Origin: Micromonospora sp. Llam0
GTDB lineage: Bacteria > Actinomycetota > Actinomycetes > Mycobacteriales > Micromonosporaceae
Direction: 5' to 3'
DNA: 64,000 bases
Assembly (NCBI RefSeq): GCF_003751085.1
Contig: NZ_RJJY01000002.1
Coordinates: forward strand, 372,001-436,000
The notes beneath the pieces were generated by a model. It saw nothing but the letters and a program-made list of their open reading frames with translations. It had not been told where the DNA came from and searched no databases. Made by a program: the position numbers and the translations under genes. Below, one piece after another: positions 33,738 to 42,731 of the stretch. How positions within the stretch are numbered: position 1 is the stretch's first letter; every line of letters begins with the position of its first letter.

Positions 33738-35524
33738 GCACCGCCGGCACCGCCACCGCACCGGCCGACCGGGCCGGTCGCCGCCGGCCGTTCGATCCAC
33801 GGCTGGTGCGCCAGGTGCCGGCGGTGCGGGTACGGCTAGCGCTGCTCGGCGTACTCGGCGTGATCGCCGCCGGCCTGATCATCGCCCAGGCCACCACGCT
33901 GGCACTGGTGTTGGCCGCGGCCGCCGGTGGCGAGCTGGACCGGGCCGCGCTCGGCGGTTTCGTCCTGGCGGTCACCGGCCGCGCCGCGCTGCTCTGGGCG
34001 CAGGGTTACCTCGCCGCCGAGGCCGCGGCCACGGTCAAGGCGCAGTTGCGGGCGGACCTGCTGGCCGCGATCCACCGCCGTGGCCCCGCCTGGTTGTCCG
34101 GTCAGCGCGCCGGCCAGCTCGCCACCCTGACCGGCCGGGGCGTCGACGCCCTCGACGGCTACTTCACCGGCTACCTGCCGCAGCTGGTGCTGAGCGTGAC
34201 CGTACCGGTGGCGGTGCTCGCCCGGCTGGCGTTCGCCGACTGGAGCTCCGCGCTGATCGTCGCGGTCACCCTGCCGCTGATCCCGGTCTTCGGCGCACTG
34301 CTGGGCTGGCACGCGCAGGCAGCGACCGAACGGCAGTGGCGGCGGTTGACCCAGCTCGGTGGCCACTTCCTGGACATGGTGGCGGGGCTGGCGACGCTGC
34401 GGGCCTTCGGGCGGCAGCGGGCGCAGGCCGAGGTGGTACGCCGGATGGCCGACCGGCACCGGGTCGCCACCATGGGTACGCTGCGCATCGCCTTCCTCTC
34501 CGGGCTGGTCCTGGAGCTGGTCGCCACCCTGGCGGTGGCGCTGGTCGCGGTGCCGATCGGACTGCGGCTGCTCACCGGTGGGATGGCGCTGTCCACCGCG
34601 TTGCTGGTGCTGCTGCTCACCCCGGAGGCGTACCTGCCGCTGCGCACCGCGGGCAGCCGGTTCCACGCCAGCATGGAAGGCCTGACCGTGCTGGACGAGG
34701 CGCTCACCCTGATCGGCGAGGACGATCCGGCGCGCGCCCCCAGCGAGGACGTGCCGGCCCGTAATGTCAGCGAGGACGTGCCGGCCCGCGACGCCAGCGC
34801 CGGTGGGCGGGCGGGCCGAGCGGCACCGGCGGTCGTCGGATCGCCGCCGGCGGAGATCAGGTTCGAATCGGTCACCGTGGCCTACCCCCGGACCACGGCG
34901 CTGCGGGACGTCGACCTGACCATCCGGGCCGGGGAACGGATCGCCGTGATCGGTCCCAGCGGCGCGGGCAAGAGCACCCTGCTGCACCTGCTGCTCGGCT
35001 TTGTCGCACCGACCGCCGGCCGGATCACCGTCGACGGGGTCGACCTCGCCGAACTCGACATCGAGCAGTGGCGGCGACGGCTCGCCTGGGTGCCGCAACA
35101 CGCGCATCTGTTCGCCGCGTCGCTCGCCGACAACATCGCGCTGGGCGCGCCCGACGCCGACCAGGCCGAGCTGTCAGCGGCGGTCCGCGCCGCCGCGCTC
35201 ACCGGTGTGGTGGCGGCGCTGCCCGACGGGCTGGACACCCGGCTCGGCGAACGCGGCCACGGGCTGTCCAGCGGGCAACGCCAACGTGTCGCGCTGGCCC
35301 GCGCCTTCCTCCGGGACGCGCCGGTGGTCCTGCTCGACGAACCGACCGCCCGGTTGGACGGCGCCTCGGAGGCGGCGGTCCTGGCCGGGTCACGGCAACT
35401 GGTCGCCGGCCGGACCGCGTTGATCGTGGCGCACCGGCCGGCGCTGCTCGACGGCGTCGAGCGGGTCGTCCGGCTCGACGCCGGCCGGATCACCGGACGC
35501 GACCTCGCGGCGGCCACCCCGTGA
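33734..35524 (+). CDS. cydD: Thiol-reductant ABC exporter subunit CydD
   Basis: A 596-residue half-transporter. Residues 1-330 have six membrane helices and residues about 375-596 are the ATPase, with Walker A GPSGAGKST (Lys413), signature LSSGQRQRV and Walker B VVLLDEPTA. CydDC exports cysteine and glutathione-type thiols to the outside and is needed for cytochrome bd assembly. Between the two parts is a linker with repeated EDVPAR motifs (residues about 335-360), which looks slippage-derived. GTG 33734 overlaps the M56 stop (GTGA). No cydAB is in the window. Confidence 0.9.
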   Translation: MSTAGTATAPADRAGRRRPFDPRLVRQVPAVRVRLALLGVLGVIAAGLIIAQATTLALVLAAAAGGELDRAALGGFVLAVTGRAALLWAQGYLAAEAAATVKAQLRADLLAAIHRRGPAWLSGQRAGQLATLTGRGVDALDGYFTGYLPQLVLSVTVPVAVLARLAFADWSSALIVAVTLPLIPVFGALLGWHAQAATERQWRRLTQLGGHFLDMVAGLATLRAFGRQRAQAEVVRRMADRHRVATMGTLRIAFLSGLVLELVATLAVALVAVPIGLRLLTGGMALSTALLVLLLTPEAYLPLRTAGSRFHASMEGLTVLDEALTLIGEDDPARAPSEDVPARNVSEDVPARDASAGGRAGRAAPAVVGSPPAEIRFESVTVAYPRTTALRDVDLTIRAGERIAVIGPSGAGKSTLLHLLLGFVAPTAGRITVDGVDLAELDIEQWRRRLAWVPQHAHLFAASLADNIALGAPDADQAELSAAVRAAALTGVVAALPDGLDTRLGERGHGLSSGQRQRVALARAFLRDAPVVLLDEPTARLDGASEAAVLAGSRQLVAGRTALIVAHRPALLDGVERVVRLDAGRITGRDLAAATP

Positions 35525-37362
35525 TCGGCGCGCGGCCGGAGCGGACCGTGCTGTCGCTGGCCCGGCCGTACCTCGGCCGGCTGGTCGGTGCCGGTCTGCT
35601 GGCCGCGGCGACCGAGGCGGCCGCGCTCGCGTTGATGGCCACCGCCGTGTGGTTGCTGATCACCGCCGCCGGTCGGCCGCCGCTGGACGCGGTCACCGTG
35701 GCGATCGTCGGCGTACGGGCACTGGCGATCAGCCGGGGCGTGCTGCGCTACACGGAACGGTTGGCCGGTCACGACGCCACACTGCGGGTGGTCACCGACG
35801 TACGGTTCCGGATCTTCACCGCGCTGGCCGCGCGACGGCCGACCGCCGAGGACCGGTCCGGTGACGCCCTCAGCCGGTTGGTCTCCGACGTCGAGGCCGT
35901 GCAGGACCTGCTACTGCGGGTGCTGGTGCCCGGTGCCGCCGCGGCCACCGTCGCGGTGCTCGCGGTCGCCGGTGCCGCGACGGTCAGCCCGGCGGCGGCG
36001 CTCGCGCTGGCAGCCGGGCTGGCGGTCGCCGGTGGCGGTCTGCCTGCGGTCGCGGCGCTGCTCACCCGGCGTACCGCCGACCGGGTGGCGCCGTTGCGCG
36101 GCGAGTTCGCGGCGGACGGCGCCGATCTGATCCACGGGGCGGCCGACCTGGCGGCGTTCGGTGGCACCGCCGACGCCCTGCGCCGGAGCACCCGCCGGGC
36201 CCGGGAACTCGCCCGGCTGGAGCGGCGGCTGGCGGCGACCGGCTGGGCGGTCGACGGTGTCGGCGTGCTCGTCGCCGGGCTGACCGTGGCGGCGGTGACG
36301 GTGACCGCGTTGCGCGACGGCGTCGGCGGGGTACTGGTCGGCGTCCTCGCGGTCGGCGCCCTGGCCGCCGTCGAGATGAGTCTGGCGCTGGTCGCCGCCG
36401 CCCGGCAGTGGGCGCAGTTACGCGGCGGGCTGCGCCGGGTCGCCGACCTGCTGACCGAAGCGGGACAGGCAGCGACGGGACAGGTCGACGGGGAGCGGGC
36501 CGAGACAGAGCGGGCTGAGACCGAGCAGGCCAACGCGGAGTCGCGTACGACGGGACGGGCTGCGGCCGACCCGGCCGGTGCTGCTGCGGCCGACGGCCGT
36601 CAGCGGCCGACGACGGTCCTCGACGGCGTCACGGTGCGGTACCGGGCCGGCACGTCACCGGCGTTGGACCGGCTCGATCTGTCGCTGCCGCCCGGACGGC
36701 GGATCGCCGTGGTCGGGCCGAGCGGCGCCGGCAAGAGCACCCTGCTCGGCGTACTCACCGGGGCGGTGCCGCCGGACGGCGGCCGGGTGACGGTCGACGG
36801 CGTGGACCTGGCCGACGTGCCGGCCGGAGTTCGGCACCGGTTGGTCGGCGGGCTGCTCGCCGAGGCGTACGTGTTCAACGCCACAGTTCGCGACAACCTG
36901 GTGCTGGGCCGGCCCACCGCGACCGACGACGACCTTGCCGCAGCCGCAGCCGCAGCCGGCCTGTTCGACTGGGTACGCGACCAGCCGGATGGCTGGCAGA
37001 CCCTGGTCGGGGCGGCCGGCAGCCGGATCTCCGGTGGGCAGCGGCAGCGACTCGCCCTCGCCCGGGCGCTGCTGGCCGGTCCATCGGTGCTGGTCCTCGA
37101 CGAACCCACCGAAGGGCTCGACCCGGCAGCGGCGGACACGGTACTGGCGTCGGCGCTGGCCGCCGCCGACGACCGCACCGTGGTGCTGGTGACCCACCGG
37201 CTGACCGGGCTCGAATCGATGGATGAGATCCTGGTGTTGGACGCTGGCCGGATCGTCCAACGGGGCGACCACGCCGAGCTGACCGGACGGCCCGGCTGGT
37301 ACCAGGAACAGTGGATCATGCAGCGGGCCGCCGAACAGGGTTACCTGACGGCAGCCAACTGA
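35521..37362 (+). CDS. cydC: Thiol-reductant ABC exporter subunit CydC
   Basis: A 613-residue half-transporter, partner of CydD. It has six membrane helices in the first 310 residues and an ATPase domain with Walker A GPSGAGKST (Lys405), signature ISGGQRQRL and Walker B VLVLDEPTEGLDP. A Glu/Thr/Ala-rich linker (residues about 320-360: AETERAETEQ) joins the parts. GTG 35521 overlaps the cydD stop by four bases. The M56-cydD-cydC chain therefore shares translational coupling, giving equal subunits and tying thiol export to the BlaI/M56 switch. Confidence 0.9.
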   Translation: MIGARPERTVLSLARPYLGRLVGAGLLAAATEAAALALMATAVWLLITAAGRPPLDAVTVAIVGVRALAISRGVLRYTERLAGHDATLRVVTDVRFRIFTALAARRPTAEDRSGDALSRLVSDVEAVQDLLLRVLVPGAAAATVAVLAVAGAATVSPAAALALAAGLAVAGGGLPAVAALLTRRTADRVAPLRGEFAADGADLIHGAADLAAFGGTADALRRSTRRARELARLERRLAATGWAVDGVGVLVAGLTVAAVTVTALRDGVGGVLVGVLAVGALAAVEMSLALVAAARQWAQLRGGLRRVADLLTEAGQAATGQVDGERAETERAETEQANAESRTTGRAAADPAGAAAADGRQRPTTVLDGVTVRYRAGTSPALDRLDLSLPPGRRIAVVGPSGAGKSTLLGVLTGAVPPDGGRVTVDGVDLADVPAGVRHRLVGGLLAEAYVFNATVRDNLVLGRPTATDDDLAAAAAAAGLFDWVRDQPDGWQTLVGAAGSRISGGQRQRLALARALLAGPSVLVLDEPTEGLDPAAADTVLASALAAADDRTVVLVTHRLTGLESMDEILVLDAGRIVQRGDHAELTGRPGWYQEQWIMQRAAEQGYLTAAN

Positions 37363-37478
37363 GGCGGGACGGGGTGCGGGCATGCCACGCGGCGGGCAGC
37401 CCACTAGGGTGTGCGCAGAGTCACCCACCCGACAGTCCGGGTCTGGGCGCCGTCACCGGAGAACACACGGAGGTCAGC

Positions 37479-38483
37479 GTGGCCAAGTTGCCGAACCAGC
37501 CCGATGCCGACCGGCGCACGGCCGGATCCGACGGTCCTGACGAAGAAGCGGACTTCGCGACGGCCGACGCCGACGCGACCGACCTCGACGATGCCGCTGA
37601 CGACGCGGTACTCACCGCCGACCGGTCGCTCTGGCAGGACGTACGGATCGACCCGGTCGAGATCGCGTTGCCGGGTGGCGTCGGCTACACGCTGCGCGCC
37701 TATCGGTCGTCCGCCGCGTTGACCCCGACCGACATCTCCGAGCGCGAGGAGGACGATCTGTTCGCCGCTCGGCAGCGGGCGGCCGCCGAGGAGGACGAGG
37801 ACGACGAGTCCGTGGTCATCCTGGACGAGGAGTTCGCCGCAGCGCTCGCCGAGGAGGAGAACGAGCAGCAGGACGGGTCAACCAGCAAGTCGGGCAAGGG
37901 TGGCAAGACCGGCAAGGGTGACGCAGCCGGTGGGAGTGACGACGCCGACCAAGACGCCGACGCCGATGTCGACGACACCGAGTCGGCCGACAGCGGTGAA
38001 GAGGTGCCGATCTTCCTCAGCCACCAGGGCAAACTGCTGCTGTTCCGCGACCCCGAGGCGCTGGTCAGCTTCGTCCGGTCCGGCGCGTCGCACGACCTCG
38101 CGCAGCTGGACAGCTGGCCGGATCTGGTCGACCGGCTGCAGCCGGCGGACGTCGCGGCGCTCCCGGAGGACACCTACGAGCTCGACCTCGTGGTGGAGAA
38201 CCTGCGGGGCGGCCACGACGCCTGGGACGCGGCGCTGCTGATCCAGTCCGGCGAGGTCGCGAGGGACCTCGCTTACGCCCTGCGGATGCCCTCGGTGCTG
38301 GACATGCTCTCCACCGGATCCAGGCTGGACGATCTTGACGAGGCGCTAAGGTCGACGGTTGACGGCGGCATCGGCGGTTTCATGGCCCGCCGCAAATTGA
38401 AGAAAATCGGGGCACAAACGGCAAGTCTCGGCTGGCGCACGATTATCGGCAAGATCTCTGCCGCTGCGGACTGGCGCGACTGA
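37479..38483 (+). CDS. Acidic hypothetical protein
   Basis: A 334-residue strongly acidic protein. The N-terminal 55 residues and the middle (residues about 95-175: EEDEDDESVVILDEEF, DADQDADADVDD) are low-complexity acidic; a short GKGGKTGKG basic patch interrupts them. The C-terminal 155 residues look folded (PIFLSHQGKLLLFRDPEALVSFV, VLDMLSTGSRLDDL). I recall similar proteins next to conservon-type loci but cannot name a family. GTG at 37479 has ACGGAGG five bases upstream. It is followed 59 bases later by the large Pro-rich gene and is probably cotranscribed. Confidence 0.6.
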   Translation: MAKLPNQPDADRRTAGSDGPDEEADFATADADATDLDDAADDAVLTADRSLWQDVRIDPVEIALPGGVGYTLRAYRSSAALTPTDISEREEDDLFAARQRAAAEEDEDDESVVILDEEFAAALAEEENEQQDGSTSKSGKGGKTGKGDAAGGSDDADQDADADVDDTESADSGEEVPIFLSHQGKLLLFRDPEALVSFVRSGASHDLAQLDSWPDLVDRLQPADVAALPEDTYELDLVVENLRGGHDAWDAALLIQSGEVARDLAYALRMPSVLDMLSTGSRLDDLDEALRSTVDGGIGGFMARRKLKKIGAQTASLGWRTIIGKISAAADWRD

Positions 38484-38542
38484 CCCCTCACCAGGGACCA
38501 TCAGTCCTTGGCATGACGGGTGTCCGGGAGGAGGACGGCGCG

Positions 38543-40990
38543 GTGGCGCTCGTGCGGGTGTACTGCGGTCTGGCATCGGCGGACCGGGCTGCCCGGTCGG
38601 CTTCGACCGGTCCGGCCCTGTCCGCCGCGATAGTCGACGACGCCGGCCGGCTGCTCGACGTCTGCGAGATCGGCGACGACCCGGCTGGCTACGCCCGGCT
38701 GAGCTGCATGCTCATCGAGCGGTCGGGCGGCGCGAACGGAGCGGCCATCGCCGCCGACAGTGACGACCACGTCGTCACCTCGCTGCTGACCGCCGCCGGT
38801 CGCCCACTCGCGGTGGCCGACGATGACGCTGCGGACGACTACGCCGAACGGTTCGCCGACGACGAGTCGCCGGACGAGATGTCCTCCGCGCCGGCCCAGC
38901 GGCGCGCCGTCGGGCTGGCCCGGGCGCTCCAGGCCGGGGCGATGTCCGCGGTCGCCCTGCCCGTCTCCCGCGACCTCGTCGCGTACAAACCGGTGCTGGC
39001 CGCGCACGCCGCGTTGGCCAACGGCCGGCAGGCCGCCGCCGTGGCGCTGCGCGAGGTGCTCCGGGAGCTGTACCCGGCCGCGCTGCGGGCCTACCCCGAC
39101 CCGGCCGAGCCGGTCGCGCTCGCGGTGCTCGACGCCCTGCCGGAGCCGGGCATGCTCAGCGGCACCAGTTCCCGCAACCGGGAGCTCACCGTCGCCGCTG
39201 ACGCGGTCGCCGCCCACCTCGCCTCCGACGGGGTGGCCGACGCGCAGACGATCGACGCGGCGGTGACCGCCCTCCGGGTGGCGATCGTCGAGTCGCCCCG
39301 CCGCGGCACCGTCAACAAGGCGCTCACCTCGGCCACCGCCGAGACGGTGCGGCACGCCGTCGCCGCCGTCCGGGCCTGCGACGCCGCCGCCGACGCTCTG
39401 GTCGCCACCCTGACCGCCCGGGTCGTCACCCCGCCACCGATCGGCGCGCCGCACGCCGCGCGCCGGGCCGCCGACCCGACCTCCGGTCCGCCGTCACCCG
39501 GGCTGCACGCGGTACCGCCGGCCACGGAGGCCGGCCCGAGCCGTACCCCGGCCGGCGGCCGGCGGGCCCGTCCCCAGCCGGTCGGCGGCGGTGCTCCCGC
39601 CTCCCCCCAGCCGATGACCACGCCGCCGGTGGCACCGGCACCGGTAGCGCCCCCGCCGAACGCGCCGACGCCGCTCACCCCACTCGCCCCGGTGGCCCGC
39701 CGTTCCGCCGATCCGGGCAGTGACCGTCCAGTGTCCGCCCCTCCCCCGCCACCGCCCGGGATGACCCCGATGCCGGCGCAACGTCCCGGCATCGCGCCGG
39801 CGGACGCCGGCGAGCCGTTCCGCGCCACGCTCACCACGGCTGCCATCAACGACGCGCGGGCACAGCGCCGGCCGACCCCGATCACCCCTCGGCCCAACAC
39901 CCGGGCAGGTGCCGGTCCGGCCGGCCACGCCCCGGCAGCCACCCCGCGGTCGGCGCCACCGGCGGGTACGGCACCGGTCTCCGGGACCCCGGTGTCTGCG
40001 CACCCGATCTCTGGCAGCCCGATGTCGGGGGCGCCGACCTCGGCAGTGCCGGCCAGTGGCTCGCCACTCGCCGAGCCGCCGACCGGAGGCTTCTCCGCGA
40101 CCGATTACAGCCTGCCCGTTCCCGCCCCGCGGCCCGGTCCGCCGACGTCGTCACCACCCGGTTCCCGGTCCAACTGGCCGCTGGTGCCGCTGGGTCCCGA
40201 CGGCGGCGACGAACCCGCTCCGGTCTACCCGGGAGGGCACGAGGAGCACCGGCCGGCCGCATCCAACGGGCACAGCGGCCGGGTCAAGCCTCCGTGGCTG
40301 GCCGACGACCTGCCGCCGGAGCCACCGATGCTGCGTCTGGTCGAGCCGCCGGTCGCCGACCAGGTCCGGCACGACGGCTTCCGACCCGACGGTTACGGAC
40401 GGCCCGACGGTTACCGACAGCCCGACGACTACAGCCGGCCCGACGCGCCGGTGGAGACGCCACCGCTGCGACTCGTGGACGCTCCCCAACCACCCCCCGA
40501 GTACGGTCGCGGCCGTCGGGCCGCCGTGGAGCCGCTGAGCGCCCCGCCCGTACCCGATGAGGGTGACGGCGACCTGCTGATCTTCGCGGCGGCACGGTCG
40601 GCCTGGTTCGTCCGGCATCCGGAGGCCGACGGGGCGGAGTTCGCGACGCAGGCGGACAACGGCTGGCGGGCCGCCGAGTTGGCCGCTCAACCGTCCATCG
40701 GTGCCGCGACCAACGCCGGGCTACCGAAGCGGGTACCGCAGGCCAACCTGGTTCCGGGCTCACCGCTGCGCGACGAGCGCCCGCTGCGGATCGTCCGGGA
40801 CGCGGCGAGCATCGCCGAGCACACCAACGGCTACTTCCGGGGCTGGCGTCGAGGTCAGGAAATCGGCGGGTACGCCGTCGGCGGGCGACCCGGCCGGGAA
40901 GCCGCCGGCGGGTGGGACTTCAGCCGGGACCAGGGCGGGCAGGGCGACGGCCGCGAGTACGAGTACCGGCCGGCCGGTCACCACTCCTGA
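38543..40990 (+). CDS. Large Pro/Ala-rich protein sharing a C-terminal module with the sensor kinase
   Basis: An 815-residue cytosolic protein. Residues 1-300 are folded (ALVRVYCGLASADRA, AAIVDDAGRLLDVCEIGDDPAGY, KPVLAAHAALANGRQAAAVALRE) and weakly recall the RNase-H-like N-terminus of IS110-type transposases. Residues about 300-680 are Pro/Ala-rich and disordered. The C-terminus has [39 protein letters not shown] and GYFRGWRRGQ, a series also present at the C-terminus of the sensor kinase at 42.7 kb. GTG at 38543 follows GGGAGGAGG; ATG at 38513 is possible. It may be a signalling partner of the conservon that it faces. Confidence 0.6.
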   Translation: MALVRVYCGLASADRAARSASTGPALSAAIVDDAGRLLDVCEIGDDPAGYARLSCMLIERSGGANGAAIAADSDDHVVTSLLTAAGRPLAVADDDAADDYAERFADDESPDEMSSAPAQRRAVGLARALQAGAMSAVALPVSRDLVAYKPVLAAHAALANGRQAAAVALREVLRELYPAALRAYPDPAEPVALAVLDALPEPGMLSGTSSRNRELTVAADAVAAHLASDGVADAQTIDAAVTALRVAIVESPRRGTVNKALTSATAETVRHAVAAVRACDAAADALVATLTARVVTPPPIGAPHAARRAADPTSGPPSPGLHAVPPATEAGPSRTPAGGRRARPQPVGGGAPASPQPMTTPPVAPAPVAPPPNAPTPLTPLAPVARRSADPGSDRPVSAPPPPPPGMTPMPAQRPGIAPADAGEPFRATLTTAAINDARAQRRPTPITPRPNTRAGAGPAGHAPAATPRSAPPAGTAPVSGTPVSAHPISGSPMSGAPTSAVPASGSPLAEPPTGGFSATDYSLPVPAPRPGPPTSSPPGSRSNWPLVPLGPDGGDEPAPVYPGGHEEHRPAASNGHSGRVKPPWLADDLPPEPPMLRLVEPPVADQVRHDGFRPDGYGRPDGYRQPDDYSRPDAPVETPPLRLVDAPQPPPEYGRGRRAAVEPLSAPPVPDEGDGDLLIFAAARSAWFVRHPEADGAEFATQADNGWRAAELAAQPSIGAATNAGLPKRVPQANLVPGSPLRDERPLRIVRDAASIAEHTNGYFRGWRRGQEIGGYAVGGRPGREAAGGWDFSRDQGGQGDGREYEYRPAGHHS

Positions 40991-41167
40991 CGGGGTCACC
41001 ACCCGAGCCGCTGACGGGGTGCCGGGCGTACTCGGGCTCGGTGCCGCGTGCGCTCGGTACGCGCCCGTCGTGGTACAGCCATCGTGCTGCAGGCAGGCAG
41101 CACGGTCGCCCACGCCTCCCGCCGATGTCGGCAGGCACCACAAGCAGGCCGGCCGCAAACGACACCT

Positions 41168-41198
41168 ACCGGCGGCACCTGGGTCAGGTGCCGCCGGT
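41168..41198. terminator. Terminator hairpin between convergent operons
   Basis: A perfect 14-base-pair stem (41168-41181 with 41185-41198) and a 3-base loop lie between the Pro-rich gene (ends 40990) and the leftward GTPase gene (ends 41242). It stands 43 bases beyond the GTPase stop, so it mainly serves the conservon, and it can act for both directions. Confidence 0.7.
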
Positions 41199-41241
41199 TC
41201 GGGTCGGAGATCGGGAGAGTCTGTGCCGGGTGGGTCGGCGG

Positions 41242-41829
41242 TCAGGCCGGTGCCACCGCACGCTGACGCCGCATGGTCAGCACGTACTCGACCAGCGAGA
41301 TCAGCACGTGCTTCGTCGACTCACGGTTCCGCGCGTCACACGGGACGACAGGGACGTCGCTGGAGATGGCCAGCGCGTCTCGCACGTCCTGCGGATCGTG
41401 GTACTGCATGCCGTCGAAGCAGTTGATCGCCACCAGGTAAGGCAGCCGCCGATGCTCGAAGAAGTCGATCGCCGCGAAGCAGTCGGCCAGTCGACGGGTG
41501 TCGACCAGCACCACCGCCCCGATCGCTCCTCGCACCAGTTCGTCCCACATGAACCAGAATCGAGTCTGGCCCGGCGTACCGAACAGATAGAGGATCAGAT
41601 CTCGGTCGATCGAGATACGTCCGAAGTCCATGGCGACCGTGGTGGTCGTCTTTCCCGGCACCTGTCGCGTGTCGTCCACGCCGACACCGGCCGAGGTCAT
41701 GATCGCCTCGGTGGTCAACGGCGTGATCTCCGAGACCGAGCCGACCAGCGTCGTCTTGCCGACGCCAAACCCACCGGCGATCACAATCTTCGCCGATGTC
41801 ACGCGCCCGGCCATGGGGCGGTGCGCCAT
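41242..41829 (-). CDS. Conservon GTPase (CvnD-like)
   Basis: A 195-residue Ras-like GTP-binding protein of the actinomycete conservon type, related to MglA. The P-loop is GGFGVGKTT with Lys25, a conserved threonine run lies in the switch (PGKTTTTVAMDFGRI), G3 is LFGTPGQTRFWF, and the base-specifying motif is the variant NCFD. It is expected to cycle on the inner membrane face, with the roadblock and DUF742 proteins as partners. ATG 41829 is separated from the DUF742 stop by one base (TGACATG). It is the last gene of the four-gene operon. Confidence 0.92.
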   Translation of the reverse strand: MAHRPMAGRVTSAKIVIAGGFGVGKTTLVGSVSEITPLTTEAIMTSAGVGVDDTRQVPGKTTTTVAMDFGRISIDRDLILYLFGTPGQTRFWFMWDELVRGAIGAVVLVDTRRLADCFAAIDFFEHRRLPYLVAINCFDGMQYHDPQDVRDALAISSDVPVVPCDARNRESTKHVLISLVEYVLTMRRQRAVAPA

Positions 41830-41830
41830 G

Positions 41831-42208
41831 TCAGAGCCTGCGAAGTCCACTCAGCACCCTCTCCAGCAGTTCCGTGCCCACCGCGTCGTTCGTGTCGTCC
41901 AGGGATGTCGGCTCGTACACCGCGACCAGGCCGTCCGAGGCCATGTCCGCGATGATGACCCGGGCTACTCCGAGTGGGAGCTGCATCCGCGCCGCGATCT
42001 CCGCGAGCGACTGCAGCCGGCCGTCACACAGCGCGGCAATGTATTGGTGCTCCCGGCCGGAGCCGCCTTTCACAGCGCCTGAGGACCGGCCGCGCACCGT
42101 CGTTTCCACGAGCGCCTCGAGGGCGATTTCCAGCTTCGGCCGGGTACGACCACGGGTAACGGCGTACGGCCTGACCAGAGCACCGGTCGGTTCATCGCGC
42201 TCGGTCAT
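41831..42208 (-). CDS. DUF742 protein (CvnC-like)
   Basis: A 125-residue winged-helix-like protein of the DUF742 family, the third member of the conservon. Typical pieces are ALVRPYAVTRGRT, ALCDGRLQSLAEIAARMQLPLGVARVIIADM and the final short helix LLERVLSGLRRL. It is thought to link the kinase and GTPase components at the membrane rather than to bind DNA. It begins 118 bases after the roadblock gene, with a strong hairpin in between, and ends one base before the GTPase start. Confidence 0.9.
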   Translation of the reverse strand: MTERDEPTGALVRPYAVTRGRTRPKLEIALEALVETTVRGRSSGAVKGGSGREHQYIAALCDGRLQSLAEIAARMQLPLGVARVIIADMASDGLVAVYEPTSLDDTNDAVGTELLERVLSGLRRL

Positions 42209-42280
42209 CTGCCGTCACCCCCTCTCGTCCTGCCCGCAGCTCCACCTGTCGGAGCTCGTAGCGTCCAGTTCTTCTCCTGC

Positions 42281-42315
42281 AGACCGGTGCCGGTCGTCGA
42301 CGCCGGCACCGGTCT
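42281..42315 (-). terminator. Intra-operon hairpin between roadblock and DUF742 genes
   Basis: A perfect 13-base-pair stem (42281-42293 with 42303-42315) with a 9-base loop starts 11 bases after the roadblock stop. No U-tract follows. Being inside the conservon, it probably lowers expression of DUF742 and GTPase relative to kinase and roadblock, or protects the 3' end of a shorter transcript. Confidence 0.6.
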
Positions 42316-42326
42316 CGTCAGCGTGG

Positions 42327-42731
42327 TCAGCCCAGCATTCCAGCGGCCGAGCGGGGCGCTGGCGTCAGCGCCTCGCCAACCCGGTCCACCAGCAGGGCCA
42401 TCTCGTACCCCACCTGGCCGACGTCGGAGCTTCGGGCGGCCAGTACCGCGAACGACGAACCGTCCGAGATCGACATGAGGAAGAGGAAGCCGTTGTCCAT
42501 CTCAACCACTGTCTGCAGCACCGCACCACCCTCGAAACACCGCGCCGCGCCCTGGGTGAGGCTGACCAGTCCGGAGGCGATGGCCGCGAGCTGGTCCGCA
42601 CGGTCCCGGGGAAGATCCCGGGACGCCGCCAGGAGCAGACCGTCCGCTGAGACCGCAATCGCGTGAGCGACCCCCGGCACGCGATCGGCGAAGTTGGCCA
42701 GCAGCCAACCGAGATCCTGCGTAGTTGTCAT
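42327..42731 (-). CDS. Roadblock/LC7 protein (CvnB-like)
   Basis: A 134-residue roadblock/LC7 domain protein, the conservon subunit that pairs with the GTPase in an MglB-like way. Recognisable parts are [27 protein letters not shown] and [29 protein letters not shown], followed by [22 protein letters not shown]. It probably dimerises and sets the nucleotide state of the GTPase. ATG 42731 overlaps the kinase stop by four bases (ATGA), so the kinase and roadblock proteins are cotranslated. Confidence 0.92.
   Translation of the reverse strand: MTTTQDLGWLLANFADRVPGVAHAIAVSADGLLLAASRDLPRDRADQLAAIASGLVSLTQGAARCFEGGAVLQTVVEMDNGFLFLMSISDGSSFAVLAARSSDVGQVGYEMALLVDRVGEALTPAPRSAAGMLG

Noticed and set aside
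38543..40990. Calling this gene an IS110 transposase and the region an insertion sequence
   Set aside because: There are no flanking repeats or second transposase domain, the linker and tail are signalling-like, and the context is a stable operon.
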